From: Streptomyces sp. GQFP
Lineage (GTDB): Bacteria > Actinomycetota > Actinomycetes > Streptomycetales > Streptomycetaceae
DNA: 64,000 bases
Assembly: GCF_021545335.1 (NCBI RefSeq)
Contig: NZ_CP089312.1
Span: 7,316,001 to 7,380,000, forward strand
Reading direction: 5' to 3'
Positions 25,165 to 32,350 of this stretch are shown piece by piece (the stretch's first letter is position 1; each line of letters opens with the position of its first letter). The notes below the pieces were generated by a model that was not told the origin of the DNA, ran no database searches, and saw nothing but the letters and a program-made list of their open reading frames with translations. Position numbers and translations under genes: made by a program.

Positions 25165-26553
25165 TCAGGCGGGTACAGGGCTGTTCACGAGGCGGGAGAG
25201 GTGGTGGTGGACGGTGGCTCCGGTGAGGGCGAGGCGGTGCAGTTGGGCGAAGGCCGCCTTGTAGCGGAAGGTCTGGGCGTGTTGTTCGAGAACGATGGGC
25301 ACGGTGGTGAGGGGCAGGACGACGTCGTGGTCGTCGAGGATCGCGAAGGGTTCCAGGGGGAGTTCGGCCGGTGTGCGGGCGGCGCTGAGGGGAATTAGCC
25401 CGAGCGACAGGTCCGTGCCGGGGGTCAGGAGTGCCATCAGGTGGGTGATCTGGGCGGACATGACATCGGGCGAGCCGACCTGGTGATGGAGGGCTCCCTC
25501 TTCGAGGAGGACTGTCGCCTTCACGCCGCCCGGCAGGTCGGCTTCGTCGTGGCCGCCTTCGCGGGCCCACGGACAGCTGCGGACCGCTTCCCGGTATCCA
25601 CAGACCTGTAAGGGGCCGGGGACGAGGGTGGAGGCGTAGATCTGGATGTGGCGTGCTGTCTGCCAGGACGCGCTCGGTGTGGTGGGCGGGCGCCGGACCC
25701 GGCGCGGTCTGGTCGGAGGTGGGGCCGGGGCGGGCGGCTCAGCGCGGGGCGCCGTGGACTGTCCTCTCGTGACCCGGACGACCTGGTCGGCGTCGGTGCG
25801 TGGGGAGGCGTTGGTGCCGACGATGTCTTCGGTCTCAGGGCGCCGTGGGTAAGGGAGTTGGTTCGCGCCGCTCATGTACCCCGCGTCGGCACCGGTCGCG
25901 ACAGCTGCGGTGGAGGCAGCCGGGTCTCGGTAGCGCCGTTCGCGGTGTGCGCCGGTTTCGCCGTCGCCAGAGGGCGGAATCGGTGTTGACGAACGGGGCT
26001 GGTCACGAGCTGTGCCAGGCGATGGGGGACACATTTCGGGCCGTGGACCGAGGGCGGGGAGCGTAGGTGCGGCGGGGCGGGTGATCTTATCCGGACCGGG
26101 GTGGGGGTGGACGGGCACGGGGCGCAGTGGCGGGGCAGGTTTGGGGATCGGGCGATGTGTGTCCAGCCGCGCGGGCCGGGTGTGTGCAGGGGGAGGCTGT
26201 TTTTCCGCCGGAGGCTGGGGGATGCCGAGGCGGGCGCGGGCGGCGTTGTACACGTCCTGTTGGTCGCGCGGGCGTACGGCGACGACGTGGATTTCGGCAC
26301 GGTGTGTGAGGTTCGCGGGTGTCGGGCGCTGAATGTAGACGGTGCGCCACGCCTGCCGGTGATCGACGTACAGCTTGCGGTAGCCCGTGAGTTCACCGGT
26401 GAGGCCGATGCCGAACAGGCGGGCGTTGACGACGTCCTGGAGCTGGGCGAGGGCGAGGTCGCGGATGTCCCCTGGGGCCTGGAGCAGGTCTGTCAGGGCA
26501 CGGGGGTCGAAGGAGAGGCTGAAGGCAGGGCGGCTCTCCGGGCGGCCGGTCAT
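25165..26553 (-). CDS. RelE-like domain fused to a DUF5753 domain
   Basis: 462 residues. Residues about 10-110 (DLALAQLQDVVNARLFG, GYRKLYVDHRQAWRTVY, RAEIHVVAVRPRDQQDVY) resemble the RelE/ParE toxin fold. A proline-rich, low-complexity linker follows (about 115-290). The C-terminal part (about 295-460; IQIYASTLVPGPLQVCGY, MALLTPGTDLSLGLIP, FAILDDHDVVLPLTTVPI) matches the DUF5753 domain found behind XRE HTHs, but no HTH is present. The start overlaps the stop of the small basic-protein gene. The fusion is unusual; it may sense a ligand or partner through the DUF5753 part. Toxin activity is not established. Confidence 0.7.
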   Translation of the reverse strand: MTGRPESRPAFSLSFDPRALTDLLQAPGDIRDLALAQLQDVVNARLFGIGLTGELTGYRKLYVDHRQAWRTVYIQRPTPANLTHRAEIHVVAVRPRDQQDVYNAARARLGIPQPPAEKQPPPAHTRPARLDTHRPIPKPAPPLRPVPVHPHPGPDKITRPAAPTLPALGPRPEMCPPSPGTARDQPRSSTPIPPSGDGETGAHRERRYRDPAASTAAVATGADAGYMSGANQLPYPRRPETEDIVGTNASPRTDADQVVRVTRGQSTAPRAEPPAPAPPPTRPRRVRRPPTTPSASWQTARHIQIYASTLVPGPLQVCGYREAVRSCPWAREGGHDEADLPGGVKATVLLEEGALHHQVGSPDVMSAQITHLMALLTPGTDLSLGLIPLSAARTPAELPLEPFAILDDHDVVLPLTTVPIVLEQHAQTFRYKAAFAQLHRLALTGATVHHHLSRLVNSPVPA

Positions 26554-26933
26554 ACGAGGGCCTGAATCGGACGGCGGACAGAGCGGCGGATCAGCTGGGA
26601 CCGGCGGTGGGCCATGACCCGGCCGGCGGCTCTCTGGGCGGCCAGGATCCGGCGATCACCCGGGATGACGAACCGCGGTTCCTCGCCCCGCATGCTTTCT
26701 TCGGGCGCGGGGTGCTCGCCGGCGGGTGACGTGCCCGTACGGATCGTCATCGCGGCCCGGCTCCGGCCAGGGCCGGGGCGTGGTCCGTGAGCCGCTGAGG
26801 AGGAGGCTGGTGTAGGGAGGCTGGGCCGTACATACATGGTGCGGGCCGATCGTGTTGCGGCCAAGTCGTCCCACTTGTCGATGAGTTGCGGATGGTGGGG
26901 GAGCTGGGCGTGTGCGGCGGGCGGGCTCGTCAT
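26550..26933 (-). CDS. Small basic hypothetical protein, 127 residues
   Basis: No family recognised. Both ends overlap neighbours by four bases (start with the phosphotransferase-like gene, stop with the RelE-like/DUF5753 gene), which supports it as a real gene in a coupled operon. It begins MTSPPAAHAQLPHHPQLIDK, has a Pro/Arg/Ser-rich middle and an Arg-rich C-terminal helix (AAQRAAGRVMAHRRSQLIRR) that could bind nucleic acid or a partner. Composition is low in aromatic residues. Confidence 0.6.
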   Translation of the reverse strand: MTSPPAAHAQLPHHPQLIDKWDDLAATRSARTMYVRPSLPTPASSSAAHGPRPGPGRSRAAMTIRTGTSPAGEHPAPEESMRGEEPRFVIPGDRRILAAQRAAGRVMAHRRSQLIRRSVRRPIQALV

Positions 26934-27976
26934 GGCCCGCCCGTTTCCGCTCCGAATTCGTCGAGGGCGTCGTCGAGGTCGTCAAGGTGTTCCAGCAGAC
27001 GCCGGATGGTGGTCTGGCGCTCGCTCCACTCCCGCTGCTGGATGGCCTGCTCCAGCTCGCACTGGTTGTACGCGGCGGTCGGGGCACCCTCGAAGTCGAA
27101 GAGCAGGTCCAGCAGGGCGATTCGGGCGCACGCCTGTAAGTCGGGAAGGGGGAGGGCGGGGTTGGCGAGGTGGTATGCGTCGAGCAGGGTCAGCGCGCAG
27201 GCGATCCAGTCGGGACTGGTGGAGACGGTGCGCGGGTCGAATGCCACGCGCGCCAGTTCCCAGGCGGTGGCGCCCCGGGCGCCTCGGAAGCCGATGATGC
27301 CGGTGACCTGGTCGGCGAGGACCAGTTGGCTGGTGCGTCCCGCGTCGGCGTGCAGTGCCTGTTCCACCAGGGCGTCGGGTAACTGCCGGCGGAGCCGCAG
27401 GACGTGGCGGTCGAGGTCATCGCGGCGCTGGTCGAGGTCGGCGTGCAGTTGTCCGTCGTGTGTCCACTGGTGGCGGACGGCGTTGCTCAGCACGGTGGCG
27501 CACTGGGCGTGCGCGTTTTCGGTTGGTTCGGTGCGCCAGGGGCTGGGCTGGACGTGTTCGGGCGGCGGGTAGGCGGTCAGGACCCGGTGCATGCGCCCGA
27601 GTACGGTTCCGGTGTGCTCGGCGAGGGGGCGCGTCATCGCCGAGGTGGACACGCGGCCGGGTGCTTCGTCGGTCACGCTCCAGGCGCTGCCCCGCGCGAC
27701 CGTCATGAGGCAGTTGTCCTTGTCGGGCCGTACGAGGGGGACGGGAAGCCCCGCGGCCCGGCAGTGCTGGGATGTGTCGAGCGCGACGCGTGCGGGGTCC
27801 CGGCCGGTGGTGGAGTGATACTCCTTGACGAACAGCCGCTTTCCCTCGTCGGTGACGACGTGCCGGTTGGCCCCTTTCCTGCTCAACTTGGTGATCTGCA
27901 TTGATACGACGGTGAGTCCGTACTGCTCTTCCAAGACGTCAGCCGTCAGCCCACGACTCCATTCCGTGTTATCCAT
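26930..27976 (-). CDS. Degenerate phosphotransferase (APH-fold) protein
   Basis: 348 residues from the ATG of MDNTEWSRGLTADVLEEQYG; a 26-codon upstream extension is rejected. The fold is kinase-like: a nucleotide strand (KLSRKGANRHVVTDEGKRLF), LFVKEYHS, and a helix ending in TVLGRMHRVL. The catalytic loop that should read HGDxxxxN is HADAGRTSQLVL, and the DFD-type metal motif is GFRGARGATAW, so key residues are missing. It may be a pseudokinase or a binding protein. It overlaps the upstream LuxR-type gene by eight bases. Confidence 0.7.
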   Translation of the reverse strand: MDNTEWSRGLTADVLEEQYGLTVVSMQITKLSRKGANRHVVTDEGKRLFVKEYHSTTGRDPARVALDTSQHCRAAGLPVPLVRPDKDNCLMTVARGSAWSVTDEAPGRVSTSAMTRPLAEHTGTVLGRMHRVLTAYPPPEHVQPSPWRTEPTENAHAQCATVLSNAVRHQWTHDGQLHADLDQRRDDLDRHVLRLRRQLPDALVEQALHADAGRTSQLVLADQVTGIIGFRGARGATAWELARVAFDPRTVSTSPDWIACALTLLDAYHLANPALPLPDLQACARIALLDLLFDFEGAPTAAYNQCELEQAIQQREWSERQTTIRRLLEHLDDLDDALDEFGAETGGP

Positions 27977-28631
27977 CCAGCTCACCCGTGCCCGTGCGAA
28001 CAGGAACCAGCCGGTACGGGGCGCCTGCGGTCTGATCCGGACCGATGGCAACATGCTGGTGCTGCCGGGGCGGTGGAGTACGGGTCACATGTTCTGCCGA
28101 CGGCACTCCTCTCCCCTGGCGCCGTCCCGCCCCGGCATGTACCGGGGTACAAAGGAGGTGACCGGTGGCCATCTTGGTGAGGGAGTCATCGAGCTGGCCG
28201 TGCGCCCAGCCGAGGGTGACCAGGTGCGGTGCATTGACGGCGCCGACGAACTTGCGCAGCGCCGTGACCCGCCGCAGGGCCTCGCCTCGGCTGGTGCGGA
28301 CGCGCTGCGCATAGACCCTGGATGGTGCGCCGATGGCGAGCATGCGCCATGCCTCGATGTGCTGGTCCGAGAACTCCCCGGGGGCGGCGGCCCGTTCCGG
28401 GCACGGGAGTTGGTGGGTGGCGAAGGTGGCGTGGACGACGGCGGCCCGGCCGCTCGCGCCGAGCTTGCGCCCGCACAGGGTCACCTGCACGTTGACCGAG
28501 CCGATGGTGAGCGACAGTTCGGAGGCGATCGCGGTCGTGGCCGCGCCGTACGCGATCTTCCGCACGATCCGCAGCTGTAGAGGAGTCAGGGGCAGAAGCG
28601 TTGCGGGCGGGCGGGCAAGCCGGGTGCTCAC
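27969..28631 (-). CDS. LuxR-type HTH regulator
   Basis: 220 residues from a GTG with AAAGGA eight bases upstream. The N-terminal domain is a LuxR-type HTH: LTPLQLRIVRKIAYGAATTA and IASELSLTIGSVNVQVTLC, with the expected helix spacing. The remaining part (about 75-220) has a helical segment (SDQHIEAWRMLAIGAPSRVY) that may be a second weak HTH, then a disordered tail. There is no receiver domain. It heads an operon with the degenerate phosphotransferase and the RelE-like/DUF5753 fusion. Confidence 0.72.
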   Translation of the reverse strand: MSTRLARPPATLLPLTPLQLRIVRKIAYGAATTAIASELSLTIGSVNVQVTLCGRKLGASGRAAVVHATFATHQLPCPERAAAPGEFSDQHIEAWRMLAIGAPSRVYAQRVRTSRGEALRRVTALRKFVGAVNAPHLVTLGWAHGQLDDSLTKMATGHLLCTPVHAGAGRRQGRGVPSAEHVTRTPPPRQHQHVAIGPDQTAGAPYRLVPVRTGTGELDG

Positions 28632-28649
28632 GGGGGAAATCCTTTCGAT

Positions 28650-28856
28650 GGACCGCGGCCGACGCCGGATGTGCTTCGACTCGCCGAAGAGGGTGGATCT
28701 GCGGCCGGTGCGGGCATGACCGACGTTCTCCTGTCTGCACCGCATCGCCGGGTGCAGCACGGCAGGCTGTCGGTGTATGGCCGACCACATGGAGTGATCG
28801 CCGTTGCCGCTGGGCTCGAAGTCGCAGGTGACGATCGTGATCCGACGCACTGTCAT
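28650..28856 (-). pseudogene. N-terminal remnant of an EEP-family gene
   Basis: From an ATG at 28856 the frame reads MTVRRITIVTCDFEPSGNGD and then CRQENVGHARTGRRSTLF, clearly related to the first 65 residues of the EEP gene at 23207-24139 (VVSCNFERNGGGD, CRQENPGHAPQGSGNKLF). The similarity stops after about 65 residues and the frame runs on into the LuxR-type gene. The remainder of the enzyme is absent. Confidence 0.75.
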
Positions 28857-29004
28857 GGTCCTTGTGGCTTGACGGACATACCGGTCTGGGCCAGACCGCT
28901 GTCCGGCACTTTCGGGATCGAGGCGGCCGGACACGCCGGTTCGCGGCTGGCACGGAGGCGCGATTCGGCCCGTCTTGGCTCGGTCTCGGGGAACGACGGG
29001 AGGG

Positions 29005-30201
29005 TCAGGCGGCGCGGCGGCGGGAGGCGTGCTGTGCGGACCACTGATGCCGGGCGGGGGAGAGCAGGTCGTCGGCGATGTACTTGAGCTGGATGTCGTC
29101 CGGTCCTGCGGGGGCGTTGATGAGCTGGATGTCGCGCAGGATCCGCTCGCACGGGTTGCCGATCCGTGTGGCGTGACCGCCGTGCAGTTGCTTGGCGTCC
29201 TCGGCGGAGGCAACGCCGTGACGGTTGTTCACGAGCTTGGCGTTGTACAGCCATCGGTCGCACGGCTCCCCGTGGTCCAGGAGATAAGCGGCGTGATAGG
29301 CGGCGAGTTCGGCCTGCATCAGTCGGAAGGACATCTTCGCCAGGCGGCGGCGCACCATCTTCACGTCGGCCAAGTGGCCGTTGTAGCGCTCGCGTTCCTC
29401 CGAGACCCATGTGATGGTCACGTCCAGGGCCTGCTGGTGGATGCCCAGCGCGACGGCCGCGAGGTTGAGCCGGCCGTAGACCACCGATGCCATCAGAGCG
29501 ACGTCCTGGCCGTCGCCGACCTCACCGATGATGTTGGCCTCCGGGACGCGGACGCCGTCGAGGCGGAGGCGGTCGACGGAGAATCCGTACAGACCGCTGG
29601 CGGGTTGGCGGACGATGTCGACGCCGTTCCTGTCGGCCTCCACCAGGACCGCGGTCAGGCCGCGTTTGGTGCCGCGCTCGCCTGTCCGGACCACGACGCA
29701 GTGGATGTCCGCGAGGTCGGCGTTGCCGATGAATTCCTTCGCACCGTCGATCACGAGGTCCCCGCCGTCGAGCCGGGCGGTGGTGTCCATGTCCAGCAGG
29801 TGACTGCCGTGGCGGGCCTCCGTGACGGCGATGCTCGGCCAGACGCTGCCGTCGGCGATGGCGGGCAGCCATCTTCGCCGCATTTCGGCGCTGCCGTACT
29901 CGATGACCGGCGCGGACCCGAGGATCGACGCCTGGAGGATGGCTCCGGCGGCCCCGCTGACGCGCGACACCTCCGTTACCGCGACGGTCTTTGCGAGGTG
30001 TCCTGCGTCCTTGCCGCCCCACTCCGAGCCGATGAGCAGGCCGAGCCACTGACCCAGGATCGGTCGCAGCTCACGGTCGGTGTGCGGGCCCCGGGATTCC
30101 ATGTCCGGGACACGGGGGGCGATCTCGGTGTCCGCGATGCTCTTGACCTGTTCCCGGAGGCTGTGGTGATCGTCAGTCAGGTACGGGCTCGTGGCGGGCA
30201 T
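29005..30201 (-). CDS. Acyl-CoA dehydrogenase-family flavoprotein
   Basis: 398 residues from an ATG. Family features are the N-terminal helical domain (HHSLREQVKSIADTEIAP), WPSIAVTEARHGSHLLDMDT (FAD/substrate strand), GAKEFIGNADLADIHCVVVR, VYGRLNLAAVALGIHQQAL and HGGHATRIGNPCERILRDI, which corresponds to the C-terminal FAD-contact helix. It probably oxidises an acyl thioester or a related substrate with FAD. It lies 66 bases after the GAF-protein gene of the conservon and may be co-transcribed. Similar enzymes also serve natural-product pathways. Confidence 0.88.
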   Translation of the reverse strand: MPATSPYLTDDHHSLREQVKSIADTEIAPRVPDMESRGPHTDRELRPILGQWLGLLIGSEWGGKDAGHLAKTVAVTEVSRVSGAAGAILQASILGSAPVIEYGSAEMRRRWLPAIADGSVWPSIAVTEARHGSHLLDMDTTARLDGGDLVIDGAKEFIGNADLADIHCVVVRTGERGTKRGLTAVLVEADRNGVDIVRQPASGLYGFSVDRLRLDGVRVPEANIIGEVGDGQDVALMASVVYGRLNLAAVALGIHQQALDVTITWVSEERERYNGHLADVKMVRRRLAKMSFRLMQAELAAYHAAYLLDHGEPCDRWLYNAKLVNNRHGVASAEDAKQLHGGHATRIGNPCERILRDIQLINAPAGPDDIQLKYIADDLLSPARHQWSAQHASRRRAA

Positions 30202-30267
30202 CGTGAAACTCCCCTTCTGCCTGCGTGGCTGGCCACTGCGGTGCGGCCCTGGCGAAATGCGGCGGTG

Positions 30268-30804
30268 CTACGCGCTGGTACGCCGGTAGAAGTCGGCCAT
30301 GAAGAGATCGCGCTGGTGATCGATGGTGTTCCATAGCGCGCGGCCTTCCGAGCGCTGTCGCGGCTCGGTGCCGACCCCGCAGATTGTGCCCAAGACGTGG
30401 TTGGTGCGCTCGTCGATGAGAGGGGCCCCTATGTATACGCGGACGCCGATCTCGTCGACGACCGGGTTGCCGGCGAAGTCGTCGTAGTCGAGGACGTCGG
30501 TCAGGACGAGTGAGCCTCGGCGCTGGACGACGTGCGGGCAGAAGCCGTGGGTCAGCGGCATGGAGCGGCCCACCACGGGCAGCTCGCCTCCGGTGGGGTT
30601 GGCCAGGCCGATGAAGAACTGCTCGCTGCCGACCCAGTTGAGCATGGCGTACGGGGTGCCGGCCGCGCGGGCGACCTGCTGGGCGAAGGCGTCGAACGCG
30701 CCCACGGGCGGAGCCGCAGGGTCGAAGTGGTCGGGCAGTTGGCTCTGCCAGTCAACGTCGTGACCGGTGGCAGTCAGGAGACCTGACGGAGCGTGGGGAT
30801 TCAC
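30268..30804 (-). CDS. GAF-domain protein linked to a conservon
   Basis: 178 residues from a GTG overlapping the stop of the GTPase gene, with AAGGAG upstream. The GAF fold is suggested by FDAFAQQVARAAGTPYAMLN, HGFCPHVVQRRGSLVLTD (the FCxxV segment), VVDEIGVRVYIGAPLID and VLGTICGVGTEPR. GAF domains bind small ligands or chromophores. As the fifth gene of a cvn-type operon it takes the place often held by a cytochrome P450 and may deliver a signal to the GTPase/sensor complex. Confidence 0.85.
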   Translation of the reverse strand: MNPHAPSGLLTATGHDVDWQSQLPDHFDPAAPPVGAFDAFAQQVARAAGTPYAMLNWVGSEQFFIGLANPTGGELPVVGRSMPLTHGFCPHVVQRRGSLVLTDVLDYDDFAGNPVVDEIGVRVYIGAPLIDERTNHVLGTICGVGTEPRQRSEGRALWNTIDHQRDLFMADFYRRTSA

Positions 30805-31430
30805 AGCGGTGCTCCTTGCAGAAGGTGGGCAGAGACATCCGAGAGGTTGAGCACGTGGTCGACGAGACGGCCCAGGACGTAAGCGGCATCCGCTCTCTTG
30901 CGGGCATCGCACAGCACGACCGGAACCGTGGCCGCCAGCGCCAGGGCTGCTGAGACTTCGGCGGGGTCGTAGTGGCTGGCGTCGTCGAACACGTTCACGG
31001 CGACCAGGAAGGGCAGACCGAGCCGCTCGAAGTAGTCGACCGCGGGAAAGCTTTCGTCGAGGCGGCGGGTGTCGACGAGGACAACCGCGGCGAGGGCTCC
31101 TCGCGTGAGCTCGTCCCACATGAACCAGAACCGGGTCTGCCCCGGTGTGCCGAACAGCATCAGGATGGTGTTCAGCTGCGGGAGCGTGATCCGGCCGAAA
31201 TCCATGCCGACAGTGGTCGCCGTCTTGTCGAACAGCAGCGTGAGGTCGTCCACGCCCTCTGAGGCTGTGGTGATCACGGCCTCGGTACGCAGCGGGGTGA
31301 TCTCGGAGACGGCGCCCACAAACGTGGTTTTGCCGACCCCGAACCCGCCGGCGACGACGATCTTGGTGGAGGTGGGCGTCGCACCGGCGAACAGGCGTGA
31401 CAGCCCGGGATCAGAGCGTGTGGAGTGCAT
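30801..31430 (-). CDS. CvnD-type Ras-like GTPase
   Basis: 209 residues. The P-loop is VVAGGFGVGKTTFVGAVSEI, with a typical conservon spacing; FGTPGQTRFWFMWDELTRGA is the switch-II segment, and LVAVNVFDDAS takes the place of the NKxD motif. Conservon GTPases act with a membrane sensor, a roadblock protein and a DUF742 protein in a signalling complex that resembles eukaryotic G-protein systems. Its start overlaps the DUF742 gene's end by 20 bases. Confidence 0.93.
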   Translation of the reverse strand: MHSTRSDPGLSRLFAGATPTSTKIVVAGGFGVGKTTFVGAVSEITPLRTEAVITTASEGVDDLTLLFDKTATTVGMDFGRITLPQLNTILMLFGTPGQTRFWFMWDELTRGALAAVVLVDTRRLDESFPAVDYFERLGLPFLVAVNVFDDASHYDPAEVSAALALAATVPVVLCDARKRADAAYVLGRLVDHVLNLSDVSAHLLQGAPL

Positions 31431-31776
31431 CGCGAAGGGCCTTCAGGAGAGCAACGTCGGGAAGGGCAGCGGAGTCCGTGGCGCTCATGGTGTTCAGTGC
31501 GCCGATGTCGATCAGTCGGGACATGAGGATCCTGGTGATCTGGAAGGGCAGCCCGATCAGGGCTCCGATCTCGGCGACGGCCAGGGGCCGTCCCCGGCAC
31601 AACGCCACGGCCTGCTCGGCTTCCCGCGGCTGGCCGGGCGGCGGTTCTCCCTCGGCCCACAGCAGCGTCTGGATCTGCAGGTCGTGCGTGGGCCTGGTCT
31701 GGCCGCCGGTCAGGACGTAGTGGCTGGGGGCCTCGGTGTCCTCGACGGTCCAGGCCGGGCCGCCTGTGGCCGCCAT
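31411..31776 (-). CDS. CvnC-type DUF742 protein
   Basis: 121 residues from an ATG one base after the roadblock gene's stop. DUF742 landmarks: HYVLTGGQTRPTHDLQIQTL, ALCRGRPLAVAEIGALIGLP and a winged-helix-like VTRILMSRL-type stretch (here ITRILMSRLID). Members pair with the conservon GTPase and probably bind DNA or protein. A GTG 12 codons upstream, at 31812, is possible but overlaps the preceding gene more than usual. Confidence 0.9.
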   Translation of the reverse strand: MAATGGPAWTVEDTEAPSHYVLTGGQTRPTHDLQIQTLLWAEGEPPPGQPREAEQAVALCRGRPLAVAEIGALIGLPFQITRILMSRLIDIGALNTMSATDSAALPDVALLKALRDALHTL

Positions 31777-31777
31777 C

Positions 31778-32260
31778 TCACTGGCCGTCACCGGAAGAGT
31801 CCCCACCCGCACGTGCTGGTGTGGCCAGCAGCTCGCCCATCCGGTTGATCAGGTCGACCATGGCGAAACCGACGGCGCCCTCGTCCGCTTTCGTGGTGGT
31901 CAGTACACCCAACACGCTCTGCACCTTGGCCGGATCACGTCCGGCGTTCACCGCCACCGCGGCCGGCGGGTATCCGGCGCTCATGATGAACAGGAGCCAG
32001 CTGCTCTTCCTGATGAGGACCTGTTCGACCGCGCCCTTGCCGTCGTCGATCCCGTGGGCGATGGAGTACATGCCGTTGATCACTGCGGCCAGACGGTCCG
32101 CCAGGGTGCCGTCCATCGCCGGTCCCGCGTGGGCCAGTCTCAGGCCGTCCTGCGAGGCGAGCAAGGCTCCGTTCACTTCGGGCAGCCCCGCCAGGTCCTT
32201 GAGAGCCTGGTCCAGGACCAGGACCTCTTCCGGCTGGACTGCCGTCGAGTCGGTGGTCAT
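31778..32260 (-). CDS. CvnB-type roadblock/LC7-domain protein
   Basis: 160 residues from an ATG behind GGAGAA. The roadblock/LC7 core includes VLDQALKDLAGLPEVNGALL, SQDGLRLAHAG and SSWLLFIMSAG. These small dimeric proteins regulate Ras-like GTPases. It lies between the histidine-kinase-like cvnA gene and the DUF742 gene in the standard conservon order. Confidence 0.92.
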   Translation of the reverse strand: MTTDSTAVQPEEVLVLDQALKDLAGLPEVNGALLASQDGLRLAHAGPAMDGTLADRLAAVINGMYSIAHGIDDGKGAVEQVLIRKSSWLLFIMSAGYPPAAVAVNAGRDPAKVQSVLGVLTTTKADEGAVGFAMVDLINRMGELLATPARAGGDSSGDGQ

Positions 32261-32350
32261 CGAATTCTCCGAATCTCCGTACGCTGTACGGTCGGTACCC
32301 AGGTACGAATCCGGGCACAAAGGATGTGGACGGGACGCGGCTGCAAGCGG

